In this document: positions 21,701 to 22,484 of the stretch, in pieces
Layout of the letters: every line of letters starts with the position of its first letter
Numbering within the stretch: position 1 is the first letter of the stretch
From: Anaerolineae bacterium
Lineage (GTDB): Bacteria > Chloroflexota > Anaerolineae > Aggregatilineales > UBA3940
Direction: 5' to 3'
NCBI GenBank assembly: GCA_016926985.1
Contig: JAFGNO010000123.1
Location: 1 to 22,484 of the forward strand
Length of the DNA stretch: 22,484 bases
Made by a program: the position numbers and the translations under genes
Notes under the pieces: model-generated
The model's input: only the letters and a program-made list of their open reading frames with translations
The model's database searches: none
What the model was told of the DNA's origin: nothing

Positions 21701-22484
21701 TTGAACTGCGCTGGAGTTCTGTTCAGGAAGAGGATGAGTCAGGCCGCACCCAGTGGGTGTGGGACCTGGAGGAAATTGTGGTGGATGGCCCGACGACTAT
21801 CACCACTGATGCGGATGGAAAAGGCCGGGTTTCCTTTACGCCTGAGGAGGGTGGCACGTACAAGATCAGGGCAACAGTCACCGATCCATCCAGGAACAGG
21901 CAGGTATCCAGCGCCCATGTTTGGGTCAGTTCTGGCCGGTATGTGATCTGGCGCCAGCCGAACAACAACCGCATCGACCTGGTCGCGGACAGCGATCTCT
22001 ACCAGCCCGGCGATACGGCGGAAATCCTGATTGCCAGCCCCTTCCAGGGGGCCGTACAGGCCCTGGTTACGGTTGAGCGTGGTGACGTGATCTCTCACGA
22101 AGTTATCACCATGGAGAGCAATTCGACTGTTTATCGTCTTCCCATCACCGCCGAGCACGCGCCAACAGCCTATGTCTCGGTGGTGATCATCAAAGGCGTG
22201 GACGAGACCAACCCGATACCGGCTTTCCGGATGGGATTGGTCCAGATCAATATCGACCCCGTCCAGCAGGTGATCGATCTGTCGGTGACGCCGGACAGAG
22301 AGACCGTTGGCCCGCGCGAGCAGGTGACCTATACCATTGAAACCCGGGATTACCAGGGTGAGGCTGTGGATGCCGAGGTATCCCTTGCGCTGGTTGATCT
22401 GGCTATCCTCTCACTCGCCGAGCCCAATTCCAGAAATATCGTTGACTACTATTATGGACAGCAGGGGTTGGGTGTGAGCACGGC
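18781..22484 (+). CDS. Alpha-2-macroglobulin-family lipoprotein with four Ig-like repeats (3' end outside window)
   Basis: The frame is open from ATG 18781 to the window edge (1234 codons). The N-terminus is a lipoprotein signal: basic start, hydrophobic WALIFMALGIVAC, with lipobox Cys32. Four repeats of the Big_5/SbsA Ig-like type follow at about residues 61-160, 161-262, 265-365 and 366-466, each with P..G......I...F..PMD/V. The macroglobulin body begins near residue 690 with YLYTDRPIYRSGQTVYFKG, the hallmark of the first macroglobulin domains, and continues with VAEYRKPEFQV and GQAGEVLPADIIVVDWD. Bacterial relatives are envelope-anchored protease traps; whether this one has the thioester motif cannot be seen because the gene is cut. 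GGGGG nine bases before the start serves as ribosome site, and the start overlaps the previous stop by four bases. Met15 (18823) is a possible later start. It would act on the outer face of the membrane. Confidence 0.92.
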   Translation, partial: MSKRLVHTLNRITKMPAIRWALIFMALGIVACSVPGLAGQSADETAEPGGTPTIDVALLPPTHPKVVLHRPYSGEELPLDGSIDIYFDQPMDSLSVEHALSISPPLEVDTTWVDDSTLRITPERGQLNRATRYTVTISTVATASNGLGFEEAVNVEVETVGFLSVSEVIPADGADAVETDAVITVIFNRPVVPLTTVSGSPEFTVPVTFSPSIPGSGEWVNTSIFQWHPSEPLAGSTTYTASVPAGLEDQTGGLLPDTFTWEFTTLPPDVIAVDPGSASDVELDTPVVVEFNQPMDTASVEQGFLLSSGVDIASGQFEWSDNNRTMTFVPSGLLQLGRTYTVVISADARSASGSALLGREVSWSFDTVLPPYVTQLYPRDGSANNYVWDGLKIVFSAPMDEDTLEDLLVVTPALPDDAYFYYNSYDYSWNVSVQIEPSATYQVTLLPGAADPYGNTITDPVSWQFSTGPLEPWVSFNVTDLYGVYDASRTTELFLQHRNVSRVDFTLSRLTLTEFVSLSESWYGLRDYWPNQNAVVRTWSVDATAPLNEVAYTRVPVVSDRGGSLAPGVYLLIADAPEIEGDLRHLMVVVTANLTVKTSQDETFVWVTDLRTGQPVQGATVQLYNDAMTKVAEQFTNPDGTVILTHPRLENLWERQYALVDSGGVYALARTSWTEGIGPWEFGSIATDYSPQPYSMYLYTDRPIYRSGQTVYFKGILRGVDDVTYSLIPDAVVSVNIYNSRGDLVYLEHIPVNEMGTVSGSFTLDAEADLGYYTMNVGTEEHIESLGFQVAEYRKPEFQVTLEALSERVVSGDTIEVTVRAEYFSGGAVGNAPVSWSVLSDDYYFRYSGPGRYSFYDYTFDWSYWDSYYGGYGELIADGTGTTDANGEFVIQLPAVLDTEVPSQLFSIEAVVEDVTSRTVAGRTSVQVHAGQYYAGVSPDNFVGQAGEVLPADIIVVDWDSTPVANQDVLVELVELRWSSVQEEDESGRTQWVWDLEEIVVDGPTTITTDADGKGRVSFTPEEGGTYKIRATVTDPSRNRQVSSAHVWVSSGRYVIWRQPNNNRIDLVADSDLYQPGDTAEILIASPFQGAVQALVTVERGDVISHEVITMESNSTVYRLPITAEHAPTAYVSVVIIKGVDETNPIPAFRMGLVQINIDPVQQVIDLSVTPDRETVGPREQVTYTIETRDYQGEAVDAEVSLALVDLAILSLAEPNSRNIVDYYYGQQGLGVST

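Overview
The window is GC-rich, gene-dense bacterial chromosome with short spacers, several 4-8 bp gene overlaps, Shine-Dalgarno (SD) sites and sigma70-like promoters. The gene set is double von Willebrand A (VWA) membrane proteins, an Ig-like/alpha-2-macroglobulin lipoprotein, an ADP-forming acyl-CoA synthetase and a SagB-type oxidoreductase. It suggests a member of Chloroflexota (Anaerolineae-like), but this is inferred from gene types and not from a phylogenetic marker search. No tRNA, CRISPR array, insertion sequence or phage gene was seen.

Layout. (1) 1-684: 3' end of a VWA/BatA-type membrane protein gene. (2) 707-2506: a divergent pair, a Pycsar-effector-like (DUF5706) membrane protein on the minus strand and an MscS-type channel on the plus strand. 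An inverted repeat lies over the promoter region between them. (3) 2545-13283: eight genes on the minus strand. In transcription order these are M20 peptidase, M14-type aspartoacylase-like hydrolase, a large double-VWA protein, methyltransferase, methionine aminopeptidase (map), class IV aminotransferase, SagB-type nitroreductase and ADP-forming acyl-CoA synthetase. (4) 13284-13738: a regulatory spacer with back-to-back promoters, a run of five hairpins and a possible 46-residue membrane peptide. (5) 13739-14783: an OmpR-type regulator with a degenerate receiver, apparently leaderless, converging on rpsT. (6) 14953-17803: small membrane protein, single-domain response regulator, polysaccharide flippase and a NUDIX hydrolase lacking a usual start codon. 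(7) 17891-18283: RNase P RNA (rnpB). (8) 18377-22484: an unknown 135-residue protein coupled to a lipoprotein with four Ig-like repeats and an alpha-2-macroglobulin body, cut by the window edge.

How the genes fit together. Most of the content is housekeeping (map, rpsT, rnpB) mixed with cell-envelope proteins (VWA, MscS, flippase, alpha-2-macroglobulin). The aminotransferase, nitroreductase and acyl-CoA synthetase are adjacent on one strand and could work in keto-acid/acyl-CoA metabolism, but nothing in the sequence fixes a substrate. The points most worth following up are the orphan Pycsar-effector-like protein with its shared control region, the structured spacer at 13526-13644, the leaderless degenerate-receiver regulator, and the non-canonical start of the NUDIX gene.
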